Source: Pseudoxanthomonas suwonensis (GTDB taxonomy: Bacteria; Pseudomonadota; Gammaproteobacteria; Xanthomonadales; Xanthomonadaceae). From it: 64,000 nucleotides of DNA. The stretch is from positions 1 to 64,000 of the forward strand of contig QFNC01000012.1 of NCBI GenBank assembly GCA_003240695.1. The letters are read 5' to 3'. Positions 26,941 through 36,521 of the stretch are shown in pieces (the stretch's first letter is position 1; every line of letters starts with the position of its first letter). Made by a program: the position numbers and the translations under genes. The notes beneath the pieces are model-generated. The model searched no databases, had not been told where the DNA came from, and was given only the letters and a program-made list of their open reading frames with translations.

Positions 26941-28047
26941 ATGCCGGATGACGGTTTTTCCGCCTTCGACCACGCCATGATGGCGCGCGCGCTGCGGCTG
27001 GCCGAACGTGGCCGCTACACCGCCCGCCCGAACCCGATGGTGGGCTGCGTGATCACCCGCGATGAGGTGATCGTGGGCGAAGGCCTGCACTGGCGTGCCG
27101 GCGAGGCGCACGCGGAAATCCTGGCATTGCGTGCGGCTGGCGATGCGGCGCGCGGCGCCACCGTGTACTGCACGCTGGAACCGTGCGCCCATGTCGGCAG
27201 GACCGGCCCCTGCGCCGAAGCGCTGATCGAAGCAGGCGTGAGCCGCGTGGTGGCGGCCATGCGCGACCCATTTCCGCAGGTGGATGGCAAGGGTTTCGAG
27301 CGCCTGCAGGCGGCCGGCATCTGCGTGCAGCATGGCTTGCTGCAGGCACAGGCCGAAACGTTGAATCTGGGTTTTTTCTCTCGCATCGGTCGTGGCCGGC
27401 CGTGGGTGCGGGTGAAACTGGCCTGCAGTCTGGATGGCCGCACCGCGATGGCGTCGGGCGAGTCGCAGTGGATCACCGGCGAATCGGCGCGGCAGGATGT
27501 GCACCGCTGGCGGGCACGCAGTGGCGCGATCCTGACCGGCTCGGGCACGGTGCTGGCGGATGATCCCAGCCTGACTGCGCGCCTGCAGGCCGGCATCGTG
27601 CTGCAGCCACCGCTGCGCGTGGTGCTGGATCCCGGCCTGGCCACGGCGGCACGGGGCAAGGTGCGCGAAGGTCGTGCACCCACGCTGTACGTGCATGCAC
27701 CCGACGCCAAGCCGCCGGCAGGGTTCGCCGCGGAACGCATCGCGGTGCCGTTCCGCGATGGCGGTCTGGACCTGCATGCCGTGATGGCGGCGCTGGCGCA
27801 GCGACAGATCAACGACGTGCAGGTGGAAGCCGGCGCCACGCTGGCCGGAGCCTTCCTGCAGGCCGGACTGGTGGACGAACTGCTGCTATACATCGCACCG
27901 GTGCTGTTGGGCGCACAGGCGCGTCCGTTGTTCGACGGCCTGAATATCACCAACATGGCCGAGCGGCTGCGCCTGCGCACCGTGGACACGCGCAGGCTGG
28001 GCGAGGACCTGCGCCTGCTGCTGCGGCCGATCGCGGCGGAGGTCTGA
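26941..28047 (+). CDS. ribD: Bifunctional riboflavin deaminase/reductase RibD
   Basis: RibD carries out the second and third steps of riboflavin synthesis. An N-terminal deaminase (zinc motifs HAE in GEAHAEILALR and PC...C in LEPCAHVGRTGPC) is fused to a C-terminal reductase starting near VRVKLACSLDGRTAM. At 368 residues it is full-length. A short 33-base gap separates it from nrdR. No FMN riboswitch is visible before it. Confidence 0.96.
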   Translation: MPDDGFSAFDHAMMARALRLAERGRYTARPNPMVGCVITRDEVIVGEGLHWRAGEAHAEILALRAAGDAARGATVYCTLEPCAHVGRTGPCAEALIEAGVSRVVAAMRDPFPQVDGKGFERLQAAGICVQHGLLQAQAETLNLGFFSRIGRGRPWVRVKLACSLDGRTAMASGESQWITGESARQDVHRWRARSGAILTGSGTVLADDPSLTARLQAGIVLQPPLRVVLDPGLATAARGKVREGRAPTLYVHAPDAKPPAGFAAERIAVPFRDGGLDLHAVMAALAQRQINDVQVEAGATLAGAFLQAGLVDELLLYIAPVLLGAQARPLFDGLNITNMAERLRLRTVDTRRLGEDLRLLLRPIAAEV

Positions 28048-28050
28048 GCG

Positions 28051-28650
28051 ATGTTCACCGGACTGGTGCAGGGCGTCGGCAGGTTGCGTTCGCGCGAAAC
28101 GCGTGACGGCGACATGCGCCTGATCATCGACACTGGCACGTTGCCGTTCGCGGATGCCGCCCTGGGCGAAAGCATCGCGGTGAACGGCTGCTGCCTGACC
28201 GTGGTGGCGTTCGATAGAGACTCGTTCGCGGTCGACGCCTCCAACGAAACGCTGGCCCTGACCACGCTGGGAGGCCTGCACGCAGGAGCTGCCCTGAACC
28301 TGGAACGCGCGATGCAGGTGCAGGATCGCTTCGGTGGCCACATCGTCAGTGGCCATGTCGATGGCGTCGGCCGCGTCATCGACATCCAGCCCGATGCCCG
28401 CGCGCAGCGCTGGCGTTTCGTCATGCCGCCGTCGCTGGCGAAATACGTGGCGAAGAAGGGCTCGATCTGCGTCGATGGGGTCAGCCTGACCGTCAATGCA
28501 GCAGACAATGGCGGCTTCGCGGTCGCGCTGATCCCGCATACCATCTCCCACACCGCCTTCGCCCACACGCGGGTCGGCGATGCGGTGAATCTCGAAATCG
28601 ATCTGGTCGCGCGCTACGTGGAGCGGCTGCTGCAGGAACGCCCCGCATGA
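28051..28650 (+). CDS. ribE: Riboflavin synthase alpha chain
   Basis: RibE (ribC in some nomenclature) dismutates two 6,7-dimethyl-8-ribityllumazine molecules into riboflavin. The 199-residue protein has the two lumazine-binding repeats, the first beginning MFTGLVQGVG and the second with RFGGHIVSGHVDGVG. The stop overlaps the ribBA start by ATGA. Confidence 0.96.
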   Translation: MFTGLVQGVGRLRSRETRDGDMRLIIDTGTLPFADAALGESIAVNGCCLTVVAFDRDSFAVDASNETLALTTLGGLHAGAALNLERAMQVQDRFGGHIVSGHVDGVGRVIDIQPDARAQRWRFVMPPSLAKYVAKKGSICVDGVSLTVNAADNGGFAVALIPHTISHTAFAHTRVGDAVNLEIDLVARYVERLLQERPA

Positions 28651-29765
28651 GCTTCGCCCCCGTTCCCGAATTGCTGGACGATATCCGCGCCGGCCGCATG
28701 GTGGTGATCGTGGACGACGAGGACCGCGAGAACGAAGGCGACCTGATCATGGCCGCCCAATTGGTGCGGCCGCAGGACATCAACTTCATGGTCACCCATG
28801 CACGCGGACTGGTGTGCCTGTCGCTGACCCGCGAGCGCTGCGCGCAGCTGGGCCTGCCGCCGATGGTGCGCGACAACACCTCGCAGCACCACACCAATTT
28901 CACCGTCAGCATCGAGGCAGCCGAAGGCGTGACCACAGGCATCAGTGCCTACGACCGCGCGCACACCATCCGCACCGCCGTGCGCCCGGATGCGGGGCCG
29001 CAGCAGCTGGTGCAACCGGGACACATCTTTCCGTTGATGGCCCAGCCCGGCGGCGTGCTGACGCGCGCCGGCCATACCGAGGCAGCCAGCGACCTGGCAC
29101 TGCTGGCGGGGCTGGAACCGGCCGGCGTGCTGGTGGAGATATTGAACGACGACGGTTCGATGGCGCGTCGCCCGCAGCTGGAGCAATTCGCCCGGCAACA
29201 CGGGTTGAAGATCGGCTCGATCGAGGACTTGATCGGCCATCGGCTGGCCACCGAACACACCGTGGAATGCGTGGACGCGCGCGACATCGACACCGACCAC
29301 GGTCCGTTCCGGCTGCACACCTACCGCGACCGGCTGAGCCATGCACTGCACTTCGCCCTGTCGCGCGGCACGCCGTGCCCGGATGTGCCGTCGCTGGTAC
29401 GGGTGCAGCTGCTCAACCCGCTGGCCGATGCCCTGCACTGGCGGCGCAGCGATTTCGGCCCGGCCATCGGCGAGGTGCTGGCTGCCATCGCCGCCGACGG
29501 GCATGGCGCGCTGGTACTGCTGGATGGCGGCGACGAATCCGCCGACGCGCTGCTGGCGCGCATCCGCAAACAGCCGGCAACGCAGGAATCGAAGCAGCAG
29601 AAACAGGGTCAGCTGGCCGAATGGCGGCGCAATGGCGCCGGCTCGCAGATCCTGGCCGATCTGGGCCTGCGCCGCCTGCGGGTGATCGGCACGCCACGTC
29701 GTCAGGTGGGGCTGGGCGGCTACGGCCTGGAAGTGGTGGAGTACCTGCCGCCGCCCGCACGGTAA
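28647..29765 (+). CDS. ribBA: RibBA-type protein: DHBP synthase with degenerate GTP cyclohydrolase II domain
   Basis: The N-terminal half (about residues 1-205) is an intact 3,4-dihydroxy-2-butanone 4-phosphate synthase: DDEDRENEGDLI, THARGLVCLSL and GHTEAASDLALLAG carry the metal- and substrate-binding residues. The C-terminal half has the GTP cyclohydrolase II fold trace (VECVDARDIDTDHGPFRLHTYRD) but lacks the CxxxxGDxxxSxxCxC zinc cluster. That stretch reads GTPCPDVPSLVRVQLLNP with one cysteine, so this half is unlikely to hydrolyse GTP. A working RibA is expected elsewhere in the genome. It is translationally coupled to ribE. Confidence 0.93.
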   Translation: MSFAPVPELLDDIRAGRMVVIVDDEDRENEGDLIMAAQLVRPQDINFMVTHARGLVCLSLTRERCAQLGLPPMVRDNTSQHHTNFTVSIEAAEGVTTGISAYDRAHTIRTAVRPDAGPQQLVQPGHIFPLMAQPGGVLTRAGHTEAASDLALLAGLEPAGVLVEILNDDGSMARRPQLEQFARQHGLKIGSIEDLIGHRLATEHTVECVDARDIDTDHGPFRLHTYRDRLSHALHFALSRGTPCPDVPSLVRVQLLNPLADALHWRRSDFGPAIGEVLAAIAADGHGALVLLDGGDESADALLARIRKQPATQESKQQKQGQLAEWRRNGAGSQILADLGLRRLRVIGTPRRQVGLGGYGLEVVEYLPPPAR

Positions 29766-29801
29766 ACTGCGTGTCGTTTTCCGCATCCCCTCGGGAGTGT
29801 C

Positions 29802-30269
29802 ATGGCCCATTTCGAAGGCGACCTGCGCGTGGCCAATGGTGCGCGCTTCGCCATCATCGTCAGCCGCTGGAACGCCCGCATCACCGAATCGCTGGCGGCG
29901 GCGGCGCAGCAGGCGCTGGTGGCCAATGGCGTGGCCGAGGATGCGATCGACCTGATCCGCGTGCCCGGCGCCTGGGAAATTCCGCTGGTGGCGGCGCGTC
30001 TGGCGGCTGCCGGATCGCATGTGGCCATCATCGCGCTGGGCTGCGTGGTGCGCGGCGATACCCGGCATTTCGAACAGGTGGCCGATGGTTGTGCGCAGGC
30101 GCTGATGCGGGTTTCGCTGGACTTCGGCATTCCGGTGGCCAACGGCGTGCTGGCGGTGGATGCCGTGCAGGATGCGGAGAAACGCGCCGGCGGCAGCCAC
30201 GGCAACAAGGGCGAGGAAGCGGCGCTGGTCGCCATCGAAATGACCCACCTGCTGGAGCAGCTGGCATGA
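29802..30269 (+). CDS. ribH: 6,7-dimethyl-8-ribityllumazine synthase
   Basis: RibH condenses the RibD product with dihydroxybutanone phosphate. The 155-residue protein has the family motifs VSRWNARITESL, VPGAWEIPL and a GCVVRGDTRHFE segment with the catalytic histidine region. The stop overlaps the nusB start by ATGA, a very common ribH-nusB arrangement. Confidence 0.96.
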   Translation: MAHFEGDLRVANGARFAIIVSRWNARITESLAAAAQQALVANGVAEDAIDLIRVPGAWEIPLVAARLAAAGSHVAIIALGCVVRGDTRHFEQVADGCAQALMRVSLDFGIPVANGVLAVDAVQDAEKRAGGSHGNKGEEAALVAIEMTHLLEQLA

Positions 30270-30730
30270 GCCGGCCGCGTCGTCCCGATGGCGTGGATCC
30301 CGTACTGCGCTCGCGTGCCCGCCGTCGTGCGCTGCAGGCGGTGTATGCCATGCAGATGAACGGTGCCGATGCGCGCACCACCATCGCCCAGTTTGCCCAC
30401 GAACAGGCCCGCGAAGTGGCCGATCTGGCCTATTTCGAGGACCTGGTGCGCGGCGTGGCCGAACATCGCGCCGATCTGGACGAGCGGCTGCAGCCGTTCC
30501 TGGACCGCGGCGTGGAGGAGGTGGATGCGGTGGAACGTGCCGTGCTGCGCATCGCTGCGTACGAACTGCTGCACCGGCCGGATGTGCCGTACCGGGTGGT
30601 GATCGACGAGGCCCTGAACACCACCAAGCGGTTCGGTGCCGAACACGGCCACACCTACGTCAATGCCGTGCTGGACCCGGCTGCCGTGCAATGGCGCAGC
30701 GTGGAAGTGCAGGCGGCGCGGCCGCGCTGA
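30266..30730 (+). CDS. nusB: Transcription antitermination factor NusB
   Basis: NusB (154 residues) binds boxA RNA with NusE/S10 in rRNA antitermination. It is all-helical, with RSRARRRALQAVYAMQMNG at the N-terminus and VPYRVVIDEALNTTKRFG near the C-terminus. The start at 30266 overlaps ribH. Confidence 0.95.
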   Translation: MSRPRRPDGVDPVLRSRARRRALQAVYAMQMNGADARTTIAQFAHEQAREVADLAYFEDLVRGVAEHRADLDERLQPFLDRGVEEVDAVERAVLRIAAYELLHRPDVPYRVVIDEALNTTKRFGAEHGHTYVNAVLDPAAVQWRSVEVQAARPR

Positions 30731-30743
30731 GCGGCCTGCCGGC

Positions 30744-31700
30744 ATGGGCGAATTCGATCTGATCGGGCACATCGTCCAGCGCATCGCCGGTCGGGTCGGC
30801 GGTCGTGATGGGGTGCTGCTGGGCATCGGCGACGATGCCGCCGTGTTGCGGCTCGATCCGGGCCAGGAGCTGGTGGTGACCGCCGACACTTTGAACGGTG
30901 GCGTGCATTTTCCGCCGGAGACCGCGCCGGCCGACATCGGCTGGAAGGCGCTGGCGGTGAATCTGTCCGATCTGGCTGCGATGGGCGCGCAGCCGCGGTG
31001 GTGCACGCTGTCGCTGGCGTTGCCGCAACCCGATGCAACTTGGCTGGACGCTTTTCTGGACGGCTTCATCGCACTGGCCGATGCGCACGGCATCCAACTG
31101 GTGGGTGGCGACACCACGCGCGGACCGCTGTCGATCGGCATCACCGCCATGGGCAGCGTGCCGCAGGGCACCGCACTGCGACGCGACCGCGCGCAGCCGG
31201 GCGATGACATTTGGGTCACTGGCACCCTGGGTGATGCGGCGATGGCCCTGCAGCAGTGGCAGTCCGGCAGCGAGCGGAATGTCGCGCTGCGACAGCGGCT
31301 GGACCGTCCGCAGCCGCGGCTGGCGTTCGGATTGGCGCTGCGTGGCGTGGCCACGGCGTGCATCGACGTGTCCGACGGTCTGCTGCAGGATCTGGGCCAT
31401 CTCACCCGAGCCAGTCGCGTGGGTGCCGAACTGTGGCTGGATGCCCTGCCGACATCACCGGAATTGCAGCAGTCGACGACCGCCGCGCAGCGTCACGGCA
31501 TGCAATGCAGCGGCGGCGACGACTACGAACTGTGTTTCAGCGCGCCGCTTGCCGTGCGTGATGACATTGCGGCCATGTCGATGGACGGCGTGCAGGCGAC
31601 CCGCATCGGCACGGTCACGGCAGCGAGCGACATCCGCATGTTGCAGCCCGACGGCTCACCGTGGCAGCCGGAAGGTACGGGCTATCGCCATTTCGATTGA
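30744..31700 (+). CDS. thiL: Thiamine-monophosphate kinase
   Basis: ThiL phosphorylates thiamine monophosphate to the active diphosphate. The 318-residue protein has the AIR synthase-like fold with GIGDDAAVLR, VNLSDLAAMGAQP and GGDDYELCF. It lies 13 bases after nusB and is the last gene of the operon. PgpA, which often follows thiL, is absent here. The next gene is convergent. Confidence 0.95.
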   Translation: MGEFDLIGHIVQRIAGRVGGRDGVLLGIGDDAAVLRLDPGQELVVTADTLNGGVHFPPETAPADIGWKALAVNLSDLAAMGAQPRWCTLSLALPQPDATWLDAFLDGFIALADAHGIQLVGGDTTRGPLSIGITAMGSVPQGTALRRDRAQPGDDIWVTGTLGDAAMALQQWQSGSERNVALRQRLDRPQPRLAFGLALRGVATACIDVSDGLLQDLGHLTRASRVGAELWLDALPTSPELQQSTTAAQRHGMQCSGGDDYELCFSAPLAVRDDIAAMSMDGVQATRIGTVTAASDIRMLQPDGSPWQPEGTGYRHFD

Positions 31701-31717
31701 ACCGAGGCGAAGCGTCA

Positions 31718-32608
31718 TTATCCTGCATGCTGCAACCGACTGCGGGTGAAGGGACCGAAGCGCAACGTCTCGCACAGCGTGTCCAGCGCGTCGGGATCGG
31801 CGCGACGACGCAGGAATGGCGCGACTTCCGGCTGCAACGGGGCCTGCGCATGGATGCGGGTCAGTTCGCGCCACAGCAGGGCATGCTCGCGTTGTTCGTG
31901 CAGGCGCCGGGCGATGCCGGCCGCACCGCGCAGGCGCAGGAACGGGATTTCGTCGATGCGGGCCAGCAGCGTGTCCAGATCGCCGAAATGCGCCAGCAGC
32001 ACCGCGGCGGTCTTCCTTCCGATGCCGCCCACGCCCGGGATGTTGTCGACCGCATCGCCGCTCAGGGCCAGATAATCGGCGATCTGGTGCGCGTGCACGC
32101 CGAAGCGCGCCTTCACCTCGTGCCGGCGCCAGCGCTGGCCGCGCGAGAAATCGAACTGCTCGTCATCGCCATCCAGCAGCTGCGACAGGTCCTTGTCCGC
32201 CGACACGATCACTCCGCGCATGGCGTGTGCACGCGCGGCCGCCAGCGCGCTGCCGAGCAGGTCGTCGGCCTCGTAATCGGCATGCGACACCGTCGGCAGA
32301 CCCAGTGCCTCGCACAGCAGCCGGCAGTAGGCGAACTGGCGCTTCAATTCCGGCGGGGCTTCGTCCCGATTGGCCTTGTAGGCCGGATACAGCTGGTTTC
32401 GGAAACAGGTGCCCAGGGCTTCGTCGAAGGCCACCAGCATGTGCGAGGGGCGCTCGCGCTCCAGCAGTTCCAGCAGGAAGCGGGCGAATCCGTGCACGGC
32501 ATTCAGTGGCCAGCCGTCGCTGTCGTGCCACTCGTCGGGCATCGCGTGCCAGCCGCGGAACACGTAGACCGACGCATCCACCAGATGCAGCGTGCCGCCG
32601 GGGATCAT
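31718..32608 (-). CDS. 5'-3' exonuclease (flap-endonuclease family, ExoIX-like)
   Basis: This protein of about 296 residues is related to the 5' nuclease domain of DNA polymerase I. LHLVDASVYVFRGW at the N-terminus, LVAFDEALGTCFRNQLYPAYKANR, DYEADDLLG and VSADKDLSQLL carry the conserved acidic metal-binding residues, and GDAVDNIPGVGGIGRKTA is the helix-hairpin-helix. A stand-alone enzyme of this kind is annotated as a Xni/ExoIX relative. The start at 32608 overlaps the nitroreductase stop by ATGA. It converges on thiL with an 18-base gap. Confidence 0.9.
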   Translation of the reverse strand: MIPGGTLHLVDASVYVFRGWHAMPDEWHDSDGWPLNAVHGFARFLLELLERERPSHMLVAFDEALGTCFRNQLYPAYKANRDEAPPELKRQFAYCRLLCEALGLPTVSHADYEADDLLGSALAAARAHAMRGVIVSADKDLSQLLDGDDEQFDFSRGQRWRRHEVKARFGVHAHQIADYLALSGDAVDNIPGVGGIGRKTAAVLLAHFGDLDTLLARIDEIPFLRLRGAAGIARRLHEQREHALLWRELTRIHAQAPLQPEVAPFLRRRADPDALDTLCETLRFGPFTRSRLQHAG

Positions 32609-33177
32609 GCCGGTGACTGCCAATCCTGCAGCAATGTGGCCGGATCGGGCCGGTCGCGTTCGGGTGCTTCGACCTGCGCCGTGCCGATGTGGATGAATCC
32701 GGCAATCACCTCGTCATCCGCCAGACCCAGTGCGGTCAGGATGTCCCGATCGTTTGCAGCCCAGCCGGTCAACCACTGCGCACCGAATCCGCACGCCTGC
32801 GCAGCCTGCAGCAACGCGAAACACACACACGATGCAGTGGAAAACCGTTCGCTGGCCGGAATGCTGTCGTCCGGGCCCTGTTCGGCGATCACCGCCACGA
32901 TCAGCGGCGCATGGGTGAAGCGGCCGCGTTCCTTGTCCAGCACCGCGGGGCCGGCATCGGGGTCGCGCTGCAGCGTACGCTGCACCAGCAACTGCGCCAG
33001 CGCCTGTCGCGCGTCGCCCTGGATGGTGAGGAAGCGGAACGGCACCCGCTTGCCATGATCGGGCACGCGCACGGCGGCGGTCAGCATCGTCAACAAGGTG
33101 GCGTGATCGGGGGCGGGGGCGGTGAGCTGCTTGCTGGGAACCGAGCGCCGCCGGTTCAGGTTGTCCAACAGGGTCAT
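32605..33177 (-). CDS. Nitroreductase family protein (YdjA-like)
   Basis: This 190-residue FMN-dependent oxidoreductase has the nitroreductase pattern: NLNRRRSVPSKQLTAPAPDH (FMN-binding arginines), RVPDHGKRVPFRF, and ALLQAAQACGFGAQWLTGW. The compact length resembles E. coli YdjA. The electron acceptor is unknown. The start at 33177 is preferred to 33237. It is divergent from the DUF1631 gene and translationally coupled to the downstream exonuclease gene. Confidence 0.88.
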   Translation of the reverse strand: MTLLDNLNRRRSVPSKQLTAPAPDHATLLTMLTAAVRVPDHGKRVPFRFLTIQGDARQALAQLLVQRTLQRDPDAGPAVLDKERGRFTHAPLIVAVIAEQGPDDSIPASERFSTASCVCFALLQAAQACGFGAQWLTGWAANDRDILTALGLADDEVIAGFIHIGTAQVEAPERDRPDPATLLQDWQSPA

Positions 33178-33293
33178 GAAGGCCTCATCGGGAAGAAGAA
33201 ACGGCAGTATGCCGTGCATGACCGGTCGATTCCGCATGCGCGGCCGGTCGTCGGGGTGGGGTATGCTCGCCGGACGAAAGCGGGGATGACGGC

Positions 33294-35390
33294 GTGAAGC
33301 AGTACGGCGGGGGCTCGATGGCAGGCAAGGGGGCGTCGTGGACGCCGTTCCGTCGCATCTCGTCGGCCTCGCGTGCTGCAGATGCCGCGCTGCCGTTGCT
33401 GGACAGTCTGGGGGAGACGGTTCCCACCATCATCCCGCTGCTGGGCGATGTGCAGGCCATGGCCGTGGCGTTGCTGCGGCATCGATTGGCTTCCGGCAGC
33501 GAAGATGCCGCACAGCTCGCGCATTGGCAACGCGACCTGGCCAGTCTGGAGCGGCTGCAGTCGTATCGCACCGTGCTGGAAAAGCGCTTCGCCAATGGCG
33601 TCACCGCCGCATCGGGCACGGGGCTGGCCGATGGCGATGCACCTGCCGTCGACAAGCGCCACGATGCCGCGATTGATCTGCTGACCCATCGCCTGCAGCC
33701 GCACCTGAAAGCCCTGCAGCCGGTCCTGCAGTCGCTGCAGCAGGGACTGTCGGCCGAGGGCAGGGTGGCGTCGCTGGCGCCGCTGCATCCTCGCATCTGG
33801 ATCCACGCCTTGCTGGACACCTTTCCGGCCAGCGAATGCGACGAGGACGTGCGTGCGCTGCTGGTGCAACTGTTTGCAGCGGTCAGTGGCGAGACACTGG
33901 GGCAGGCCTATGCCGCGATCCACAAGGCCCTGGCCACGCAAGCGGGCCTGTCCTCCGGTGGCAGCCGCACGGGCGGCAAACCCGCGGATGGCACGCAGCA
34001 ACCAGCGTTGCCACCGCGCTCCAGCCTGCGCAGCGAGGCCATCGTGCAGCATCTGCGCACGTTGCGCGAGCGTGGCGAACCACCGCTGGATGCACGTCGC
34101 ACCCGGCTGCGGGAACTCACGACGGAGGAATTCCAGGCCATCCTGTACCTGCTGCAGAACAGCCCCCGTTCGCTCACCGCCGGGCCGGATCCATCGGCGG
34201 GATTTCCGGCGCGTCTGCGCGAAGCGGTGTGGTATACCGCATCGCGCATCGGCATCGATGCCGGGCAGACCTGCTTCGCGCCCGGACAGGCCGATGCCAT
34301 CGACATCACCTGCCGGGTGTTCGAACGGCTGCTGCAAGGCCATGCTCTGGCGCCGGCAGCACGCAACCGGCTGGAACAGATGGCGCTGCCATACCTGCGC
34401 CTGGTGCAGGCCGAGCCGACCCTGTTCGACCCGCCCGAACACGCGATGCATCGTTTGCTGTCGTTGCTTGCCGCGGTGTGGGATGCCAATGCCGAATCCA
34501 CGGATGCGGATCGCCGGCTGTGCGCTTTGGCGGATGCGGCAGCACGCAGTGTGATCGACAACCAGAACAGCGACACGGCCTCGATCGAGGCCACCCTGGC
34601 CACGCTGGAAAACGGTCTGGAACCGTACTGCGAGCATGCCCGCGATGCCGAAAACGGCGCCCGCATGGCTGCACAGACACGAGAGCGCATGCAGCAGTCG
34701 CGCCGCCGCGCCGATCGCGCGCTGGCCGAATTGCTGGGCAAGCGTCGGGTCCTGCCGAGCGTAGCGGCTTTCCTGTCGGATCAATGGCGGCAGATGCTGA
34801 TCCGGACGCAGCTGGGAGGGGGCAGCGACGCCGCCGTCGATCGCTTGCTGGCCTTGGGACAGGAGCTGGTGGCCATCGATGAAGCCTCGGCCAACGGCCA
34901 GGGGCGCAGCGTGGCCGCGCAATTGCTGAAGATCGAGCCAGCCCTGCGCGAGTGCTGCGTGGCTGGCGGCACACCCGTGCAGGACAGCGATCGCATCCTG
35001 TCGGCGATGGTGGCCGAACTGGCCACGCCCGACACCCAGCGCGAACGTCAGCGGTTCGAGGCGTCGAGCGGGGTTCTGGAGCCGGGAGAGCCGATCCTGC
35101 CGATGGGTACCGTGTTCGTGCTGCACGAAGCGGATGGCGCCATGGGCAGGCGCCTGAAGGTGGCCTGGCACGACGCCGACACCGGCATGCACCTGCTGGT
35201 CGACCGGCACGGGCAGCGTGACAGCCAATTGCCGGCCAGCGAGATGGCCCGGTTGTATGCCGAAGGCCAATTGCAGCCGCGGCCGGTGCAGGGCGTGCTG
35301 GAAAGCCTGCTGGCGGAGCTGGCCGATGCAGCCCGCTCCGACGCAGGCCGGCATGATCCGCTAGGATCGTTGCATCCACACGAGGAATGA
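33294..35390 (+). CDS. DUF1631 family protein
   Basis: This cytosolic protein of about 698 residues has no signal peptide or membrane helices and is mostly helical. The C-terminal 110 residues contain LPMGTVFVLHEADGAMGRRLKVAW followed by LLVDRHGQRDSQLPASEMARL, the beta-barrel-like region typical of DUF1631 proteins, which resembles PilZ-type folds. Function is unknown, and some relatives have been tied to c-di-GMP or virulence. The start is a GTG at 33294. An ATG at 33318 is equally possible. Confidence 0.8.
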   Translation: MKQYGGGSMAGKGASWTPFRRISSASRAADAALPLLDSLGETVPTIIPLLGDVQAMAVALLRHRLASGSEDAAQLAHWQRDLASLERLQSYRTVLEKRFANGVTAASGTGLADGDAPAVDKRHDAAIDLLTHRLQPHLKALQPVLQSLQQGLSAEGRVASLAPLHPRIWIHALLDTFPASECDEDVRALLVQLFAAVSGETLGQAYAAIHKALATQAGLSSGGSRTGGKPADGTQQPALPPRSSLRSEAIVQHLRTLRERGEPPLDARRTRLRELTTEEFQAILYLLQNSPRSLTAGPDPSAGFPARLREAVWYTASRIGIDAGQTCFAPGQADAIDITCRVFERLLQGHALAPAARNRLEQMALPYLRLVQAEPTLFDPPEHAMHRLLSLLAAVWDANAESTDADRRLCALADAAARSVIDNQNSDTASIEATLATLENGLEPYCEHARDAENGARMAAQTRERMQQSRRRADRALAELLGKRRVLPSVAAFLSDQWRQMLIRTQLGGGSDAAVDRLLALGQELVAIDEASANGQGRSVAAQLLKIEPALRECCVAGGTPVQDSDRILSAMVAELATPDTQRERQRFEASSGVLEPGEPILPMGTVFVLHEADGAMGRRLKVAWHDADTGMHLLVDRHGQRDSQLPASEMARLYAEGQLQPRPVQGVLESLLAELADAARSDAGRHDPLGSLHPHEE
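35362..35367 (+). promoter_or_regulatory. -10-like box upstream of pntAA
   Basis: TAGGAT lies inside the last codons of the DUF1631 gene, 27 bases before the pntAA ATG. It could give pntAA its own transcript. The -35 is not distinct. Confidence 0.35.
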
Positions 35391-35394
35391 CCGC

Positions 35395-36498
35395 ATGAGC
35401 ATCCGGATCGTGGCCCTGCGCGAAGCGGCCGCCAACGAGCGCCGCATCGCCATCACCCCGGAAACCTGCCGCAAGTTCGTGGCGGCCGGCGCGCAGGTGT
35501 CCGTGCAGTCCGGTGCCGGAACGGGTGCCGGATTGGTCGACCAGGCCTTCGTCGATGCCGGCGCGCAGGTGCTGGACGATGCCGCTGCGCTGCTGGCGCA
35601 GGCCGACGTGCTGCTGTGCGTGCAGCCGCCCGCAGCCGATGTGCTGCGTCGCCTCAGGCCCGGCGCGGTGCTGGTGGGCATGCTGCAGCCCGATGCCGAC
35701 CCGGAACGTGCGCAGGCGCTGGCCGATGGCGGCATCGTCGCCTTCCCGCTGGAGCGGCTGCCGCGCACCACCCGCGCGCAAGCCATGGACATCCTCAGCT
35801 CCCAGGCCGGCATGGCCGGATACAAGGCGGTGCTGATCGGCGCCCAGCTGGCGCCGCGTTTCTTCCCGATGCTGACCACCGCGGCCGGCACCATCCGCCC
35901 GTCGAAGGTGCTGGTGATCGGTGCCGGCGTGGCCGGCCTGCAGGCCATCGCCACTGCGCGCCGGCTGGGTGCGCAGGTGGAAGGCTTCGATGTGCGCCCG
36001 GAAGTGCGCGAACAGATCGAATCCCTCGGCGGCAAGTTCCTCGACCTGGGGGTCAGCGCCGCCGGCGAGGGCGGCTATGCCCGGCAGCTGACCGACGACG
36101 AACGCGCCGAGCAGCAACGCCGGCTGGCCGACCATGTGAAAACCGTGGACGTGATCGTCTGCACGGCTGCGGTGCCGGGGCGTCCGGCGCCGAAGATCGT
36201 GTCGGCGGCGATGGTGGAGGGGATGAAGCCCGGCAGCGTGATCGTCGATCTGGCCGCGGAGACCGGAGGCAACTGCGAACTCACCCAGCCCGGGCAGACC
36301 ATCGAACACGCCGGCGTGGTGATTGCTGGACCCCTGAACCTGCCGTCGCAGGGCGCCTTGCATGCCAGCGAGATGTACGCGCGCAACCTGTACAACTTCG
36401 TCAGCCTGCTGCTGAAGGATGGCGCCCTGGCATTCGACTGGGACGACGAGTTGCTGGCGAAGACGGTGTATCCAGCGCGAGTGGCTGTGCCGGCCTGA
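35395..36498 (+). CDS. pntAA: NAD(P) transhydrogenase subunit alpha, part 1 (NAD-binding)
   Basis: This is the soluble NAD(H)-binding domain (dI) of the proton-translocating transhydrogenase, which makes NADPH from NADH using the proton gradient. The 367-residue protein has ERRIAITPETCRKF at the N-terminus and the Rossmann turn VLVIGAGVAGLQAIATARRLG near residue 175. It lacks the membrane helices found in fused PntA proteins. These are encoded separately by pntAB. Unusually, pntAB-pntB do not follow directly: three minus-strand genes intervene (36522-37933). Confidence 0.94.
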   Translation: MSIRIVALREAAANERRIAITPETCRKFVAAGAQVSVQSGAGTGAGLVDQAFVDAGAQVLDDAAALLAQADVLLCVQPPAADVLRRLRPGAVLVGMLQPDADPERAQALADGGIVAFPLERLPRTTRAQAMDILSSQAGMAGYKAVLIGAQLAPRFFPMLTTAAGTIRPSKVLVIGAGVAGLQAIATARRLGAQVEGFDVRPEVREQIESLGGKFLDLGVSAAGEGGYARQLTDDERAEQQRRLADHVKTVDVIVCTAAVPGRPAPKIVSAAMVEGMKPGSVIVDLAAETGGNCELTQPGQTIEHAGVVIAGPLNLPSQGALHASEMYARNLYNFVSLLLKDGALAFDWDDELLAKTVYPARVAVPA

Positions 36499-36521
36499 AG
36501 CGCCATCACCCAGCGACCGGA

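Noticed and set aside
26907..26941. FMN riboswitch before ribD
   Set aside because: Only 33 bases between nrdR and ribD, with no RFN-type conserved elements. None was seen in the other rib gaps either.
24985..27777. Long minus-strand frame opposite glyA-nrdR-ribD
   Set aside because: Antisense to three conserved genes and without recognisable domains.
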